A stretch of 64,000 nt of DNA from Spraguea lophii (taxonomy: Eukaryota; Microsporidia; Spragueidae): positions 62,001 to 126,000 of the forward strand of contig LDOQ01000010.1 in the NCBI GenBank assembly GCA_001887945.1. Direction: 5' to 3'. Below the pieces are notes generated by a model. It was given only the letters and a program-made list of their open reading frames with translations. It ran no database searches and had not been told where the DNA came from. Shown here in pieces: positions 10,164-21,156 of this stretch. A program made the translations under genes and the position numbers. The first letter of the stretch is position 1, and each line of letters opens with the position of its first letter.

Positions 10164-11387
10164 TTATTTTCTTCCCTCTATACATTTATCAGTTAATTTT
10201 TTAGATTCTTCGAATATTTCTCTGGGGACATTTTCAAAATCCAACTGAAATATTTCATCTACGATATGTTTCTGTGTAAAAGCTATAGTCATAGTAGTGT
10301 TGGGAACATCTGGTAAAAATGTAGGTGCACTGGCAGTAATAAGACTGTTCATCGTCATTCTAGTGATTTTTACATTCTCTGCAATATGCTCATAAAGATC
10401 GCGCACAGCTAAAAGAAGTTTTCTTTTATCTTCTGTAAATATAAATGGTAGTACCATGGAAGCTAGGATGTTTTTAGAGGATAGATTCTCAGTGTAAATA
10501 GAATATAAAGCATCTGATGCACCTATGGGAATTAGTCCATTTAAAACAACTCTAATATACGCTTTTAATACAGATGCTAGATCTTTTGCAACATAATCAT
10601 TCAAATTATAATTAACTCCATTTTGTATTCCTTTGGGCATTTGTTCATAAACAGCTTTAGAACCACTGATTCTGAAAATTCCTTCTTGTGCGCCTTTTTC
10701 TTTTAAATATTTAATCAATTCAAAAATGAAAGGATTAACATTTACGTCCATATGAAATTTTTCATTATCTTTACTAAACAATCCTCTGATATATTCCATA
10801 ACCCTTTCTATCAATCCTTTGTTACAAAGTTTTCTCAGAGTCATTATAGAATAAATACTCAATTTATATTTTTCTTCTTTTGTAAGAGATGAATATTTCA
10901 CAAAATTCGGATCTTTAGATTTTTTTTCATCAAAATTAACCATATTATCATATTCCGTTTCTGTCATTTTCTCTTCATTTCCACCATCATCCTTTGACCC
11001 ACTATCTTCTATTTCTGTTGCATTTACTTTATCTTGTACTTCTGTCATCACTTCTATAAATTTCTCCTCTTCGATACTTTTAAAAGAATCATCACTTTTT
11101 TGGTGATCCAGTTGCTTAAAATTATATTCTGTCTTCCAATCATCTGCATTTTTAACTCTTTTTTGTTCGTTATTTATATCTCCTTTTACTATTTTTATGA
11201 TTTTATCATTGGTTTCTACATTAACACCATTATTGTTGGATTTAACATCATCATCTTTATCTTCCATAACAACAGATATATTTTCTATGTTACTATCGTT
11301 CTCATCCATCTCAGAAAGCTTTTTCATCAATGAAGCAACTTTGTCTTCTTTTTTTGCAGTTTTTTGTTTCATTCCATCTTTGTTCAT
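10164..11387 (-). CDS. RhoGAP-domain protein
   Basis: This is a GTPase-activating protein for Rho-family small GTPases, expected to act on the actin or polarity machinery. The 407-residue product has a low-complexity, acidic N-terminal half (about residues 1-165). A RhoGAP domain follows (about 215-400). The arginine finger is R239 in the motif GIFRISGS. Other family marks are DLASVLKAYIRVVLNGLIP and the MTMNSLITASAPTFLP helix near the end. No PH, SH3 or membrane-binding domain is visible, so targeting must come from the N-terminal region. The first ATG is used. Confidence 0.88.
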   Translation of the reverse strand: MNKDGMKQKTAKKEDKVASLMKKLSEMDENDSNIENISVVMEDKDDDVKSNNNGVNVETNDKIIKIVKGDINNEQKRVKNADDWKTEYNFKQLDHQKSDDSFKSIEEEKFIEVMTEVQDKVNATEIEDSGSKDDGGNEEKMTETEYDNMVNFDEKKSKDPNFVKYSSLTKEEKYKLSIYSIMTLRKLCNKGLIERVMEYIRGLFSKDNEKFHMDVNVNPFIFELIKYLKEKGAQEGIFRISGSKAVYEQMPKGIQNGVNYNLNDYVAKDLASVLKAYIRVVLNGLIPIGASDALYSIYTENLSSKNILASMVLPFIFTEDKRKLLLAVRDLYEHIAENVKITRMTMNSLITASAPTFLPDVPNTTMTIAFTQKHIVDEIFQLDFENVPREIFEESKKLTDKCIEGRK

Positions 11388-12469
11388 AAGGACTGAGAAA
11401 ATTATATTTTTATCGATAAAAAATAAAAAAATTTCTTTTATAGATAAAAATATTTTGTTTGATAGAAAGAATAAGCAGATGAAAAGTTTTCTTATCCTCT
11501 GGTAGAGAACAAAAGTATTTTATAATATTTTATACAAGAAAGAAATAATATATCTTAAGCTCTATATCATATATTATATTTAAATAACAATATTTATATC
11601 TTTATATTCTTATGATATAATATAAAGATATTGTTATTAATAATTTAATAATATATTAATGTTATAAAAATGTATTTTTTATTTTTTGTATAAACTTAAA
11701 AATGATTTAATCAAATATAAATTAATTTGATATTTATTTCACAAAAATATATTTTATAAAATATATTATAAGATAATGGTTTTTATTATGTAAAAAATAG
11801 TTAGTTAAAGATACGTTTACAGTTTTTTAATATAAAATATTTATGTATAGAGAATACTTTTATTTAATTAAATATATATTAAACCCATTTGATTGAGTAA
11901 TTGTGAGATAGTAATCAAATCTCAAGTTGCGAGTTTGAATTCCTCCCCCAAAAGAATTATCAAAAAAAAAGATGATAAAGTAAAATAGAATTAGAGGAAA
12001 GTTATTGAACGGGTGAGGGTATAGTATCAGTCAGATCTTATACGACAGTTCATTATCAAATTAAAATAATGTTTAACCGATGTAATTGCAATTCCTATAT
12101 TGATTTATAACACGCAAACATTATGCCAAAAAAGAGATTAAGAATCTCTAAGAAGCTGTGAATGATGACGACGTGCATCATACGCAAAATTTCAATATTC
12201 TGGAATATAAGGTAAGATGAGATTAATACATATATAGCGAAACTGGTTAATATGAGTTTAGACGTACGTTAGAGTTAAAGCCTATAGATCATGGTAGACC
12301 GTAGCTAACATAAAATTTTCTTATGTTAAAAAAATCATGGTAGATCGTAGCTAGCAAATAATTTCTATAAATAAAAGTTTCATTAATAAAAAAATAAACA
12401 ATTTAATTATAAAATAAATATTTTATGCATAAATAATAATTTAATTTATTCCAGTTTATGCTAATAAGT
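11388..12469. other. Intergenic region with a SINE copy
   Basis: AT-rich spacer of 1.1 kb. It is largely occupied by the plus-oriented SINE at 11883-12395; no gene is seen. Confidence 0.6.
11883..12395 (+). mobile_element. tRNA-derived SINE, full length but diverged
   Basis: The copy begins with a degraded tRNA-like head (B box remnant GAGTTTGAATTCC near 11930). The family body follows, with ATTGCAATTCCTATATTG and TACATATATAGCGAAACT. It ends in ATAAATAAAAGTTTCATTAA. Near its 3' end a segment reading ATCATGGTAGAYCGTAGCTA occurs twice about 40 nt apart, an internal duplication absent from the other copies. Confidence 0.8.
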
Positions 12470-12823
12470 TTATAACAAGCTTAAGAACCCTGTATACATA
12501 CCAAAAGCCAACGCACCTATAGACATAGCTTTATATCCTTTCTTACTATTTACTGTAGCAGCTGCTACACTACCAGCAATAGCACTATTCCATTGACACT
12601 TTTTATTCCTAGCCTTCTCAATTCCATATTCAGTTACAGTATAAGTAACACCTATCATACCAAATTTAATACCAGTGCTATTCATATTTTTTAAAATCTC
12701 TGATGTACTATTATTTTTATTATCTCCAGCCAAAGAGCCTAATACACTACCAAAAATATATCCTTTGGCACCATTTATTAGACTTTGTTTGATAATAGGA
12801 TGTATAGTGTATGGTTTCTTCAT
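12470..12823 (-). CDS. TIM22: Tim17/22/23-family translocase, probable mitosomal Tim22
   Basis: This is the channel protein of the inner-membrane import machinery of the mitochondrion-derived mitosome. The 117-residue product has the family's four-helix pattern of Gly-rich membrane segments: GAKGYIFGSVLGSLAG, GIKFGMIGVTYTVTEYGIEK, WNSAIAGSVAAATV, and MSIGALAFGMYTGFL. The loop pattern between helices 2 and 3 (YGIEKARNKKCQWNSAIAG) is the signature region of Tim22-type proteins. Microsporidia are known to keep a reduced import apparatus including a Tim22-like protein. A CCC motif lies about 16 nt before the ATG. Together with frataxin at 35842 it shows that a mitosome is maintained. Confidence 0.85.
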   Translation of the reverse strand: MKKPYTIHPIIKQSLINGAKGYIFGSVLGSLAGDNKNNSTSEILKNMNSTGIKFGMIGVTYTVTEYGIEKARNKKCQWNSAIAGSVAAATVNSKKGYKAMSIGALAFGMYTGFLSLL

Positions 12824-13913
12824 AATAAAAAAATAGGGTTGGATATTTTGTAAATAGAAAAAAAAATATTTTTATTTTTATAAAATATTATAATTTTTAT
12901 TCACTTAAATAGTAAATCTTTTAAAAGAATATACAAAAGTGTTATATAGCATATTAAAGATAAAATATTATTTTTAATGTATGAATAAGTATAAAATATA
13001 GAAATTACTTTTATAGAATAATTTTTAATTATAAAAGAAGATAACGTTTCTTTAAATAATATTTTTTTATTCTTAGTTCAAGAGGTTACTCTTATAATGC
13101 AGTTTTAATTACAAATAATATTATCTATTATATATTTAATTTACAAGAAGAAACCAATAAATGATTAAAAACCATTATAACAAACGTTTATAATTACATT
13201 TAAATGATAATTGACATTATAATCAACTAAATAAACACTCTCCGTTGTTTTACAGTGATAAGCTCAAAACCTATTTATTACATATATTTGAAGTTAAAGT
13301 TAAATATTTTATTTTTCTTAAAAAAATATTATAATTATTCATTTAAATGGAGAATATTTTAAAATAACCAATTACATACTTACATTGTACTCTATAAATT
13401 ATTTAATTAATGAATGTATTCATTATTTTAAAGATACTTCTCATCATAGATTTTATTATTTTTTGTAGAAATATACTTGAGTATCCTATAAATAATATTT
13501 TTATCCTTAATAAAATATATTTGTTCAATAGTATTTTTAAAATATAATATAATTCAAGAATCAAAGATCTTAGATTACTGTAATTTAATAAACTTCGATA
13601 AATAAAAGTTTCATTTAAAATAATATATATTTAAATAATAAATAATATATTATTGTTGTAAGTACATACTTTTTATTGTTACCTATTGTTACAGATGAAA
13701 TTGTTTATCATAAATACATAATTGAATAATCAATAGAATTATTTTTAATAAAATTTAAGAAGTCTGATTACAATCTTTATGACTATGAACTTTAACATAA
13801 ATAAGAATACTTATAAAATATATTTTATTTCTAACTGTTATATAATTTACAAATATGTAATAATGTTAAATAATATTTATATAAAATATTTTTTATAAAA
13901 ATAATTGACCCTA
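12824..13913. other. AT-rich intergenic region
   Basis: 1.1 kb without a supportable gene, RNA or element. The only noted signal is CCCTA immediately before the start codon of the next gene. Confidence 0.5.
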
Positions 13914-15017
13914 ATGGAATTAAACAATATTACAGATAATAATAATTCTACACTTAAATGTTTATATAAAGCAGATAGATCTACACTTACATCTTTAGAT
14001 TTTAAAGATAATTTATTTTTAGCATTTTGGAATGGTGATATAAAAATAATAGATTTACATACAAAAGAAGATAATATACAAGACAATAATAAAGAAGATA
14101 ATGTAGAAGATGATATACAAGACAATAATATAGAAGAGAATGTAAAAAAGAATATAGAAGATAATAATATACAAGATAAGAATAAAAATAAAATATATAC
14201 ATCACATATAAAAGATAAGAATATATCACATAATAAAAAAGATACTAACACTACTATGATATCATTTAATCTACCATATCCTATATCCAAGATAAAAAAA
14301 TACAATAATTTAATAATAACAGATTATAAAGGATATTTATATTCCTATGATATAAATAATATAAAATATAAAACCCGAATAAAGAGTGATGCTGGTATTA
14401 TTCAAATATTAGAAAATTATAATAATAAAATAATATTAGGCGGTACTAATAAACGAATAGAAATCCACGAACAAATGACAGGTGGATTATTAAGTTATTT
14501 TAATAGTGGTGGAAGAATATTTAATTCTATTTTAAAAGAAGAATATTTATTTTTAGGTTTAGAAGATGGTATAATGGAATGTTATGATCTTAGAAATACT
14601 TCAAAACCTATTATTGTACGTAAACAGGAAAATATGTATAAATCTATGGATATAATATATAATGGTTTAGAAGAAAGTAAGATACTTTATGGTAATGTAG
14701 ATGGAACTATAGAATTGAAGAATATAAATGTGGAAAAGAGTAAAGAGGATATAAAATATAAAATCAATGATGATATGGATGTTATGGTGAATAAAATTGT
14801 TGTGGAAGATAATATGTTTTATACAGGGGGTAGTGATGGTAGTGTTATACAGTGGAATGTAAAATCCAAAGATGACAATAAATGGGATAAAGGTAATTTG
14901 TTGTTTAAAGCAAATGTGGCAGTGCATGATGCTGTTTTGGGAGATGGTACTTTTATTGTAGGGTGTTCTGATATTAATGAAGATGGGAATGTAGAAGTTA
15001 TTGAAATTAAAAAATAA
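13914..15017 (+). CDS. BUB3: Bub3/Rae1-like WD40 propeller
   Basis: A 367-residue beta-propeller whose blade order fits Bub3, the spindle-checkpoint and kinetochore adaptor (relative: mRNA exporter Rae1). Resembling blades are IILGGTNKRIEI; FLGLEDGIMECYDLRN (Bub3: IVGTxxRxVxxWDLRN); ILYGNVDGTIELKNI; MFYTGGSDGSVIQWNV (Bub3: FATGGSDGFVNIWD); and the final IVGCSDINEDGNVEVIEI. A Lys/Asp/Asn low-complexity insert of about 65 residues (about residues 45-110) interrupts the first blades. The start is the ATG after ACCCTA; an upstream TTG is not needed. Bub3 is favoured over Rae1 by the last two blades. Confidence 0.7.
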   Translation: MELNNITDNNNSTLKCLYKADRSTLTSLDFKDNLFLAFWNGDIKIIDLHTKEDNIQDNNKEDNVEDDIQDNNIEENVKKNIEDNNIQDKNKNKIYTSHIKDKNISHNKKDTNTTMISFNLPYPISKIKKYNNLIITDYKGYLYSYDINNIKYKTRIKSDAGIIQILENYNNKIILGGTNKRIEIHEQMTGGLLSYFNSGGRIFNSILKEEYLFLGLEDGIMECYDLRNTSKPIIVRKQENMYKSMDIIYNGLEESKILYGNVDGTIELKNINVEKSKEDIKYKINDDMDVMVNKIVVEDNMFYTGGSDGSVIQWNVKSKDDNKWDKGNLLFKANVAVHDAVLGDGTFIVGCSDINEDGNVEVIEIKK

Positions 15018-15148
15018 ATATAATAAAATTATTATTTCTATTTGTTATAGTATAATTATTTCTATATGTTATAATTATTTTTATGTGTTATTATAACCAA
15101 TTATTTATTTTACAATAATTATTTATAATAATTTTATTTTTGTTATCC

Positions 15149-15868
15149 ATGGATTCTTCCAGTGAGGAAATTACAATTGTTAAAATAAATAAAACAAAAA
15201 GAAAAGCACCAGAAATAAAAAGTAAAAAGAAAATAAATAATAAAATATTAAATAATACTGAAAATGATAAAAATATACAACAGATAGAAAAAAGTATAGA
15301 ATCTTTTAATAATAATGCAATAACAAATACTAAAAACAATAAAGATACTGATATTAAGATAGTTAAAGAATTATCTGTTGCGGAAGAAGATATTAAACCT
15401 TTAAGTAAACAATCACATACAAATACATTGTTAGTATGTTTAAAACAACGTAATCTTACATATGAATATTATGTTAAACCATCTGATCTTATAAATATTT
15501 TATATAAAGAAGGTATAGTAAAAGCAGAGAAAAAATTAAAATATAAAAATGTAATTCTTAGTAAATATACATCTTTTAAAAATATAAAATTTACTGGTGG
15601 TGATATAATAGAAGAAGTAGATGATAAAAGTGATAATATAAACATTAGGGTTAATATAGAAGGTGATAGAAGAATAGAGGTTGAGATTGACAGATATAAA
15701 AAAATAGATGAAATGAAAAATATTATAATTCATAAATGTAACGATGAGAGTATTCATAACATAAATGGTAACCTTGTTATTATTTTCAATGGAATGGTTA
15801 TTAATGATGAATGTGTTGTAGATAAAATGTTAGAAGAAAAAGATTTGATAGATGTCGTTATTCCATAA
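15149..15868 (+). CDS. SUMO-like-domain protein (Rad60-SLD/Esc2 type)
   Basis: The 239-residue protein ends in a ubiquitin-fold domain of the Rad60-SLD type (about residues 165-239). It reads IRVNIEGDRRIEVEIDRYKK ... LVIIFNGMVINDE ... LIDVVIP, matching the family's end 'LxFxFDGxRIxxxxTPxxLxMEDxDxIDVxI'. No C-terminal Gly-Gly is present, so it is not a conjugated SUMO. The N-terminus carries an acidic-hydrophobic stretch, SSSEEITIVKI, which looks like a SUMO-interacting motif, followed by Lys-rich sequence. Proteins of this class (Rad60/Esc2/NIP45) act in SUMO-dependent genome maintenance; that role is inferred. It follows the Bub3-like gene on the same strand. Confidence 0.72.
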   Translation: MDSSSEEITIVKINKTKRKAPEIKSKKKINNKILNNTENDKNIQQIEKSIESFNNNAITNTKNNKDTDIKIVKELSVAEEDIKPLSKQSHTNTLLVCLKQRNLTYEYYVKPSDLINILYKEGIVKAEKKLKYKNVILSKYTSFKNIKFTGGDIIEEVDDKSDNINIRVNIEGDRRIEVEIDRYKKIDEMKNIIIHKCNDESIHNINGNLVIIFNGMVINDECVVDKMLEEKDLIDVVIP

Positions 15869-16734
15869 TTTTATATTAAATATATTTAAACGATATTTCT
15901 TATTTGATCTTATTTGATGTTATTATAATGGGTTAAATAAAATATCCTTGTGTTTGCTAACGGTTTCATTATGTTTTTTATTTCTTATATTTGATATTAT
16001 CAGATGTTTTAAATATTAATATAAAATTTATTATAAATATGCATACTATTAAATAAGATAAATATACCATAGACATCACAAATATTTAATATTAAAATAA
16101 TATTTTATATATAGATCTTTTTATCTGAATAAATATTATTAAATATTCTGTATTTTTTTCTAATGAAACTTTTATTTATAGAAGTTTTCTGGGATGTTTA
16201 TTTTTCTATGAAATATTTATAATATTCTGTTGAATGATTTAAATGTCTTAATAATTATATAATTCTTATTGTTTTATAGTTAATGATATTGTTATACATC
16301 ATTATTGGTGGTGAACTTGGAGTATCTTTGTAAAAGATCGAAAGAGACTTTAAGACTCATTTTGTTCTTGGAGAACGTAGGTAAAAAATGTTTGATGATC
16401 ATGGTTAAAGTTATTAAAATAATTATTTTGAAACTTTATGATAATTCGTTTAATCTTGTGAGTATTTACATTTTTGAAAGTGTGGTAATAATCTTACATA
16501 ACTTTGTAATGTGTTTATCTTGATTGGCATTTAAATAAATTTTTTAATATCAATTCTTTATTGGTTTTAATATGTTAATTTTTTATATTTTAAAACTTAT
16601 TGAATTTATATTGGTTGTTTTTAATAGTGAATCTAATTAATTGTTGCGATAATTAATCGTTCATAATAAATATAATAATAATTATATTTTATTATTGAAT
16701 CTTAGTACAATTATAAGTTTCTTATTTATAGCCC
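15869..16734. other. AT-rich intergenic region with a SINE tail
   Basis: No gene supported. An open frame at 16305-16523 has no recognisable features. A 40-nt minus-oriented SINE 3' end lies at 16158-16197. Confidence 0.5.
16158..16197 (-). mobile_element. SINE 3'-end fragment
   Basis: On the plus strand this reads TAATGAAACTTTTATTTATA followed by GAAGTTTTCTGGG. It is the same tail-plus-terminal block seen at 24342 and 58627. Only about 40 nt match; the remainder is unrecognisable or was never inserted. Confidence 0.6.
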
Positions 16735-19401
16735 ATGGGAATAAATTATAGGATTATATTGGATAATAAAGGATATATTCTTAATAATAGTAAATCTAAT
16801 GTTCTTAATTTTCTAAAAGATAAAATATCTACTAATAATTATATTTCTATAAAGAAAGATTATAATCTATTTATTTCTAATGTACATAAATTAAATGAAA
16901 GTAATGATTTATATGATTCTTATTTTTATAAAGGGTGTATTGAAAGTAAAAAACCTATTCAAATTAAAAAGAAGCTCAAAAATAAATTAAATAATATATT
17001 CAGTTCTTATACTCCTAATGCTATGCAAAGTTACTTATCAACACCTTTGTATTATTCAGATGATAATATTCTTATATCAGCCCCGACGGGAAGTGGAAAA
17101 TCACATTCTATTTTATATGCTATTTTAAAACATATAAATTCTCAAATAATTTATGTTGCACCGCTTAAAGCTTTGGTGAGGGAGATTTCTCAATCATTAA
17201 ACAAAATGTTTAAAAATAAAGATATAATAATTAGGGAATTGAGTGGAGATGTCAATATAAGTATGAAAGATGTTATAAATACTAATATCATAGTATGTAC
17301 ACCAGAGAAGTTAGATTTGTTGATAAGAAAAGGATATAATAATTTTTATCTATTGGTTATGGATGAAATACATTTGTTAAATGAAGAAAGAGGTGCAATT
17401 TTAGAATCAATAATTTCTACGGTAAATTATAATGGTTTGGCTCGAGTCATAGGATTAAGTGCGTCTATTCCAAATCTTGATCAGGTTGCATATCTATGTA
17501 GAGCAAAGAAAGAGAATGTTTTTCATTTTGATGATACATTTAGAAGTACATCATTAGATATAGAATTGGTGTTTGGTAAAGCAATAAGCACAATAAATAA
17601 GAAAGATATAGATATAGCTACTGGTATAAATGATGTTGTTGATAATATTCTTTTAAAAATAAATTCTTGTAAAAAAATAGGAAACCAATCTATTTATAGT
17701 TGTAACCAAACAAACAAAATGTTGCATAAACAAACAAAAACTTCTATATATAGTAATGAAAATGATTCTAGAATAAATAATGGAGAAGAAAAAGAAGTTT
17801 TTTTAAAGAAAATACAAAATATCCTTCAAAGTAATATTAAGAAGCTTGGAGATTGCAAAGAGGGGATTTTACTTGAAAAATTATCACAAAACCTAGATGA
17901 TTTAATAATAATTTTTGTAAGCAGTAGAAAAGAAACTATAATACTCCAAAAATTTTTAGATAATATTTTTAATGCAACGGAAACTTTATGCATTGTCGGA
18001 GTACATAATGGAAGTATGAATAGAAAACAAAGAATAAGCATCGAAGAAGGTTTTAAAGAAGGTAAAATCAGAATATTAGTTAGTACTAGCACATTAGCCT
18101 GGGGTGTGAATTTACCAGCAGATACAGTAATATTATACGATGTAAAAAATACAACAATAGATCAACATCAAATGATTGGAAGGGCTGGAAGATATAAGCG
18201 TGGTAAAGCAATTATTATAACAAAATGCAATAAAGATATGAACCAAATACCAGATAGTAATGATATCCTTAAATGTTTTTTATATAATATTAAAATAGAA
18301 TCTAAGCTAGAAGAGTTAATTAATGAGATTGTTAATTCACAGATAGTTTTAGGAAGAATAACATTAGAAGAACTAATTAATTGGTATAAATATACTTTAC
18401 ATTACATTCAATATAAAAATGAATCAATAATAGAAAATTCATTAATGTTGTTAGAGAACGAAGGATATATAATAAAAGAAAATGATACATTCATTCCAAA
18501 ATATAAATCCAGAATAACTTCTTATTTTTACATGAAAATAGATGAAATGAATACTATAGAAAAGCAACTAACGAAATATATCAATGAACATGAAATTATT
18601 TATATTCTTTTAGTTATTTTGGATGTAATAAAAGAAAATAAAACATTAAAAGATGTTTTGCAAGACGATGAATTAAGAAGAAATGGAATAAGAATTACCT
18701 TAGCAATGTTTCATATAGCCATAGATAAAAAATATTCCAGAACAGCTAAAAGCATATATAATATATATCAGCTTCTAAAATTACATTATCATCCTTTTAC
18801 ACAACCATTATGGTTGTATCTGTTTTCTTCTGATAAAAAACATCAAAACTATTATATTGACGAAATAGAGAGTAATATTCAAGAACCCTCAAATGAAGAA
18901 TATACAGAAAATGAATTAAATTATAAAAATAATGATAATTTAATAGAAAATAATACTGAATTATCAAAAAATATAAAAATAGATAATAGAATAGAAAAAA
19001 ATATACTTATAAAAACAGTTAAACTTATAGAACAGTTAAAAATCCCATTTAATACTCTAAGAAATTTATCAATCGACGAACTTAAAGAATTGAGTATAGA
19101 TAATATACAAGAATATATTTTAAATATTCCAAAAATTGATTATAAAATAGAATATTACGATAATATACATATTGATAATTCAAATATTTATATTATAAAA
19201 TTATTTATAGATATTCCATATACTTATCATATATTCATAAGCAATGGATTGGATAGAGAACTTATTTATTATAGAAGAAATAAAGGATATTTTAATAGAA
19301 CGATAGAATTATCTAATAATAAAATATATTATTTAAATATAAGATTAGAAGATATTAACATAGAAGAGAGATATATCATACAAATTGATAATAATATGTA
19401 A
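16735..19401 (+). CDS. Ski2-like helicase of the Brr2/Slh1 type, single cassette
   Basis: An ATP-dependent RNA helicase with one complete Ski2-like cassette. Walker A SAPTGSGKS spans 115-123; motif II is DEIH at 210-213; motif III reads SAS (242-244) instead of the usual SAT; motif VI is QMIGRAGR (479-486). Brr2/Slh1-specific stretches are DEIHLLNEERGAILES, FVSSRKET, ILVSTSTLAWGVNLPADTVI and IESKLEE...NSQIVLG. A winged-helix, Sec63-like helical region and a final beta domain follow. Brr2 unwinds U4/U6 snRNA and Slh1/ASCC3 clears stalled ribosomes; both normally carry two cassettes (about 2000 residues). This 888-residue protein has one. Sequence alone does not choose between the roles. The start is directly preceded by GCCC. 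Confidence 0.8.
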   Translation: MGINYRIILDNKGYILNNSKSNVLNFLKDKISTNNYISIKKDYNLFISNVHKLNESNDLYDSYFYKGCIESKKPIQIKKKLKNKLNNIFSSYTPNAMQSYLSTPLYYSDDNILISAPTGSGKSHSILYAILKHINSQIIYVAPLKALVREISQSLNKMFKNKDIIIRELSGDVNISMKDVINTNIIVCTPEKLDLLIRKGYNNFYLLVMDEIHLLNEERGAILESIISTVNYNGLARVIGLSASIPNLDQVAYLCRAKKENVFHFDDTFRSTSLDIELVFGKAISTINKKDIDIATGINDVVDNILLKINSCKKIGNQSIYSCNQTNKMLHKQTKTSIYSNENDSRINNGEEKEVFLKKIQNILQSNIKKLGDCKEGILLEKLSQNLDDLIIIFVSSRKETIILQKFLDNIFNATETLCIVGVHNGSMNRKQRISIEEGFKEGKIRILVSTSTLAWGVNLPADTVILYDVKNTTIDQHQMIGRAGRYKRGKAIIITKCNKDMNQIPDSNDILKCFLYNIKIESKLEELINEIVNSQIVLGRITLEELINWYKYTLHYIQYKNESIIENSLMLLENEGYIIKENDTFIPKYKSRITSYFYMKIDEMNTIEKQLTKYINEHEIIYILLVILDVIKENKTLKDVLQDDELRRNGIRITLAMFHIAIDKKYSRTAKSIYNIYQLLKLHYHPFTQPLWLYLFSSDKKHQNYYIDEIESNIQEPSNEEYTENELNYKNNDNLIENNTELSKNIKIDNRIEKNILIKTVKLIEQLKIPFNTLRNLSIDELKELSIDNIQEYILNIPKIDYKIEYYDNIHIDNSNIYIIKLFIDIPYTYHIFISNGLDRELIYYRRNKGYFNRTIELSNNKIYYLNIRLEDINIEERYIIQIDNNM

Positions 19402-20692
19402 TTCATATATAAATACTGTTATGTGATTATTAATCTTTTATAATGTAATATTGTTATCTTAATTATATTAACTATGTAAATTTTATGTTAAGTATATAAT
19501 TATATTGTAACTGTATTATCTTATTTAAAATATAATCCAGATAGACATGACAAATAATTAATAATGATTATATGAATTTAGTATGTTGTGAGGTAAAAGA
19601 TTATTATTTTAGTAAAAGTAAATAATAGAAAATAAAGATATTTAAAGCATATTTATATCAATGAATGATATTTGATTACTTCCAAAAGGATACAATAAAT
19701 TTCATTATTTACTTGTTCTAATATCCATCCTTATTTTTCAACATTCCCGTATAAAAAAATTTAAACATTATGTTGTTTACACACAATGAAAAATAAGAAA
19801 ATAAGGTCGATTCATTAACTATAAACAGAAACTAAAAATAATGATTATATATCAGAGAGGGAATATGTTGAATATGAATACACATAAGGGGGAATATTTC
19901 AGTGACGAAAGTTTATCTGAAATGAAATATTGAATAAGTCTACTAATCTTAAAATTAAAAAATAAAATTTATATAACAAAACTTGTGTAACCAGAAATAA
20001 ATATCCTAATAACAAAAATAATAAAAATATAATGTCGGAAAAACAGTTTATAAACCTTTATGTGATATATAAATTTTTTTAATAGGAAAAGAAAAATGAA
20101 ACAACAAAATGTTGAATTTGTTAAAATTATAATAAATTATAAAGGTTATTATAAAACATAGAAATATTTAAAGAAAGTTATTTTAAAAAAATTAAATTTT
20201 TAATAATTCTATTATTTACTGTACTATGAAATCATTGAGAATTTGGAATATAATTTTATAAAACCAAACCATAATTAAAAAATGCATAGTTTTTTAATAA
20301 TAACGTTTTAATTATAGTTGAAATGTTTCAATCATTTGCAATTCACTATAATTCAGAATTATTAATTTCCTAAAATACTTAATATACTTGGACTGGTTAG
20401 TTTTAACATATATTCATATCTTCTCTTACCTCATGCTCTATTGTCTTATAAAGTTACGTTAAGTACATATCACTATTTCAACTTTGGGGAAATTCTAATT
20501 TTTTTCATGATATAGTATTAACGAAGTCTGGATCAATATAATAATTGTAATAACACTGGTAATAAATATTTTTATTTATCATTGATGTTGTATAACAAGG
20601 AATAGTAAGGATGATTTTATTCACTTTATTTTTTCTATTTTATTTTTTGTTTTGAAAATTCTCGTAAATCAAATTGAACATGATGACGTGTG

Positions 20693-21136
20693 TGTCCGTT
20701 TGGTCCAGTGGTCGGGGTAATAACCAAATCTCGAACTGGCGGGTTCGAATCCCTCACCCACAAAAAATTAAAAAAAAATAAATGGTAGAAGAGAAGAAAA
20801 GAACAGTGGCTGAGAGTTCAACAGCGTGATATTAGTTATGCCTTATATGCTGACTTCACGATTATTAGATTAAAGCATTGTTTAATTTATGTACTTGTAA
20901 TCCCTGTATTGATTTACGAATCTATATTATTATATCAAAAAGATTTTAGAATAGCGACTTGCGCAATACGCAGAATACCAATGTTTTAAACATAAGGTAA
21001 AACAGGATTAATACATATATATATAGCGAAACAAATCATTGCAAGTTTAAATGCGTTTTCAGAACAAAGGCTTAGACCACAATAGGTTACAACAGGTTAG
21101 GAAGCTTTTACAAATAAAAGTTTTGTTTTACAAAAA
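20693..21136 (+). mobile_element. tRNA-derived SINE, near-complete
   Basis: The head has readable polymerase III promoter boxes: A-box-like TGGTCCAGTGG at 20700-20711 and B box GGTTCGAATCC near 20740. It is followed by CTCACCCAC and an A-rich link. The body has the family blocks TGTAATCCCTGTATTGATTT and TACATATATATATAGCGAAAC. The tail is AAATAAAAGTTTTGTTTTAC. The head is the best preserved of the plus-oriented copies. A Merlin element begins about 20 nt beyond the tail. Confidence 0.85.
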
Positions 21137-21156
21137 ATGTTGTTACGTAAACAATT

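Noticed and set aside
16305..16523. 72-codon open frame before the helicase gene
   Set aside because: No recognisable domain or start signal; it lies next to a SINE remnant.
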